Assembly: GCA_001939145.1 (NCBI GenBank)
Contig: LSRX01000009.1
Coordinates: forward strand, 48,823 to 112,822
Source: Symbiodinium microadriaticum
Lineage: Eukaryota > Sar > Dinophyceae > Suessiales > Symbiodiniaceae
Length of the DNA: 64,000 bases
Direction: 5' to 3'
The position numbers and the translations under genes are program-made. Every line of letters starts with the position of its first letter. Position 1 is the first letter of the stretch. Shown one piece after another: positions 63,855 through 64,000 of the stretch. The notes beneath the pieces were generated by a model that was not told the DNA's origin, ran no database searches, and worked only from the letters and a program-made list of their open reading frames with translations.

Positions 63855-64000
63855 GTATATGTATATGGTTTATGGTTTAGGGTTTCTCTTCCAATAGAAT
63901 GTATTATCCCCTTATATATATATATAGATAGATAGATAGATAGATAGATCGATAAATAGATAGATAGAGTTTAAGGTTTATGGTTTCTCTTCCACTAGAA
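63855..64000. repeat. Duplicated segment flanking a (GATA)n tract
   Basis: GGTTTCTCTTCCAATAGAA near 63880 recurs as GGTTTCTCTTCCACTAGAA at the window end, on either side of a GATA tract (63923-63966). Confidence 0.7.

Overview
The window looks like nuclear DNA of a dinoflagellate. Arabidopsis-type telomere heptamers (TTTAGGG / CCCTAAA) are scattered on both strands through most of it. Short GC-rich exon-like islands lie between long repeat-filled introns, and several inferred splice donors are GC rather than GT, with G usually following the acceptor AG. There are many short inverted-repeat elements and long trinucleotide tracts. Two retroelements, both on the minus strand, make up the only long open frames. 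The species cannot be named from the sequence.

Layout. 1-3054: a Penelope-like retroelement (PLE) coding for a DKG-type reverse transcriptase on the minus strand, between two almost identical 275-bp direct repeats. About 3.3-26.3 kb: plus-strand, intron-rich DNA. The one gene I can name is a Mei2-like RNA-recognition-motif gene whose RRM is split over at least seven small exons between 9.2 and 13.8 kb. Many other exon-like islands are open, phase-compatible or bounded by splice-like signals, but I cannot assign them to a family. 26.3-37.6 kb: an approximately 11.25-kb LINE on the minus strand with ORF1 (zinc ribbon plus coiled coil), ORF2 (tandem repeats and a repeated unknown domain) and ORF3 (RNase H, then AP-endonuclease, then reverse transcriptase, then C2H2 fingers in a shifted frame). 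It sits inside a telomere-like repeat with a possible 14-bp target duplication. 37.7-41 kb and 48-63 kb: more plus-strand exon-like islands in repeat-filled introns. 41.9-47.5 kb and 52.5-55.2 kb: microsatellite-rich DNA, with one assembly gap of 336 N.

The most interesting pattern is architectural. After an exon the intron usually opens with TTTAGGG-type repeats, and before the next exon it usually ends with CCCTAAA-type repeats, so many introns are bounded by complementary telomere-like arrays able to pair in the RNA. Telomere-like arrays also interrupt inverted-repeat elements that are intact elsewhere in the window, which shows that at least some arrays were inserted after those elements. 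An endonuclease-less PLE reverse transcriptase and a LINE sitting in telomere repeats are possible contributors, but that link is inference.
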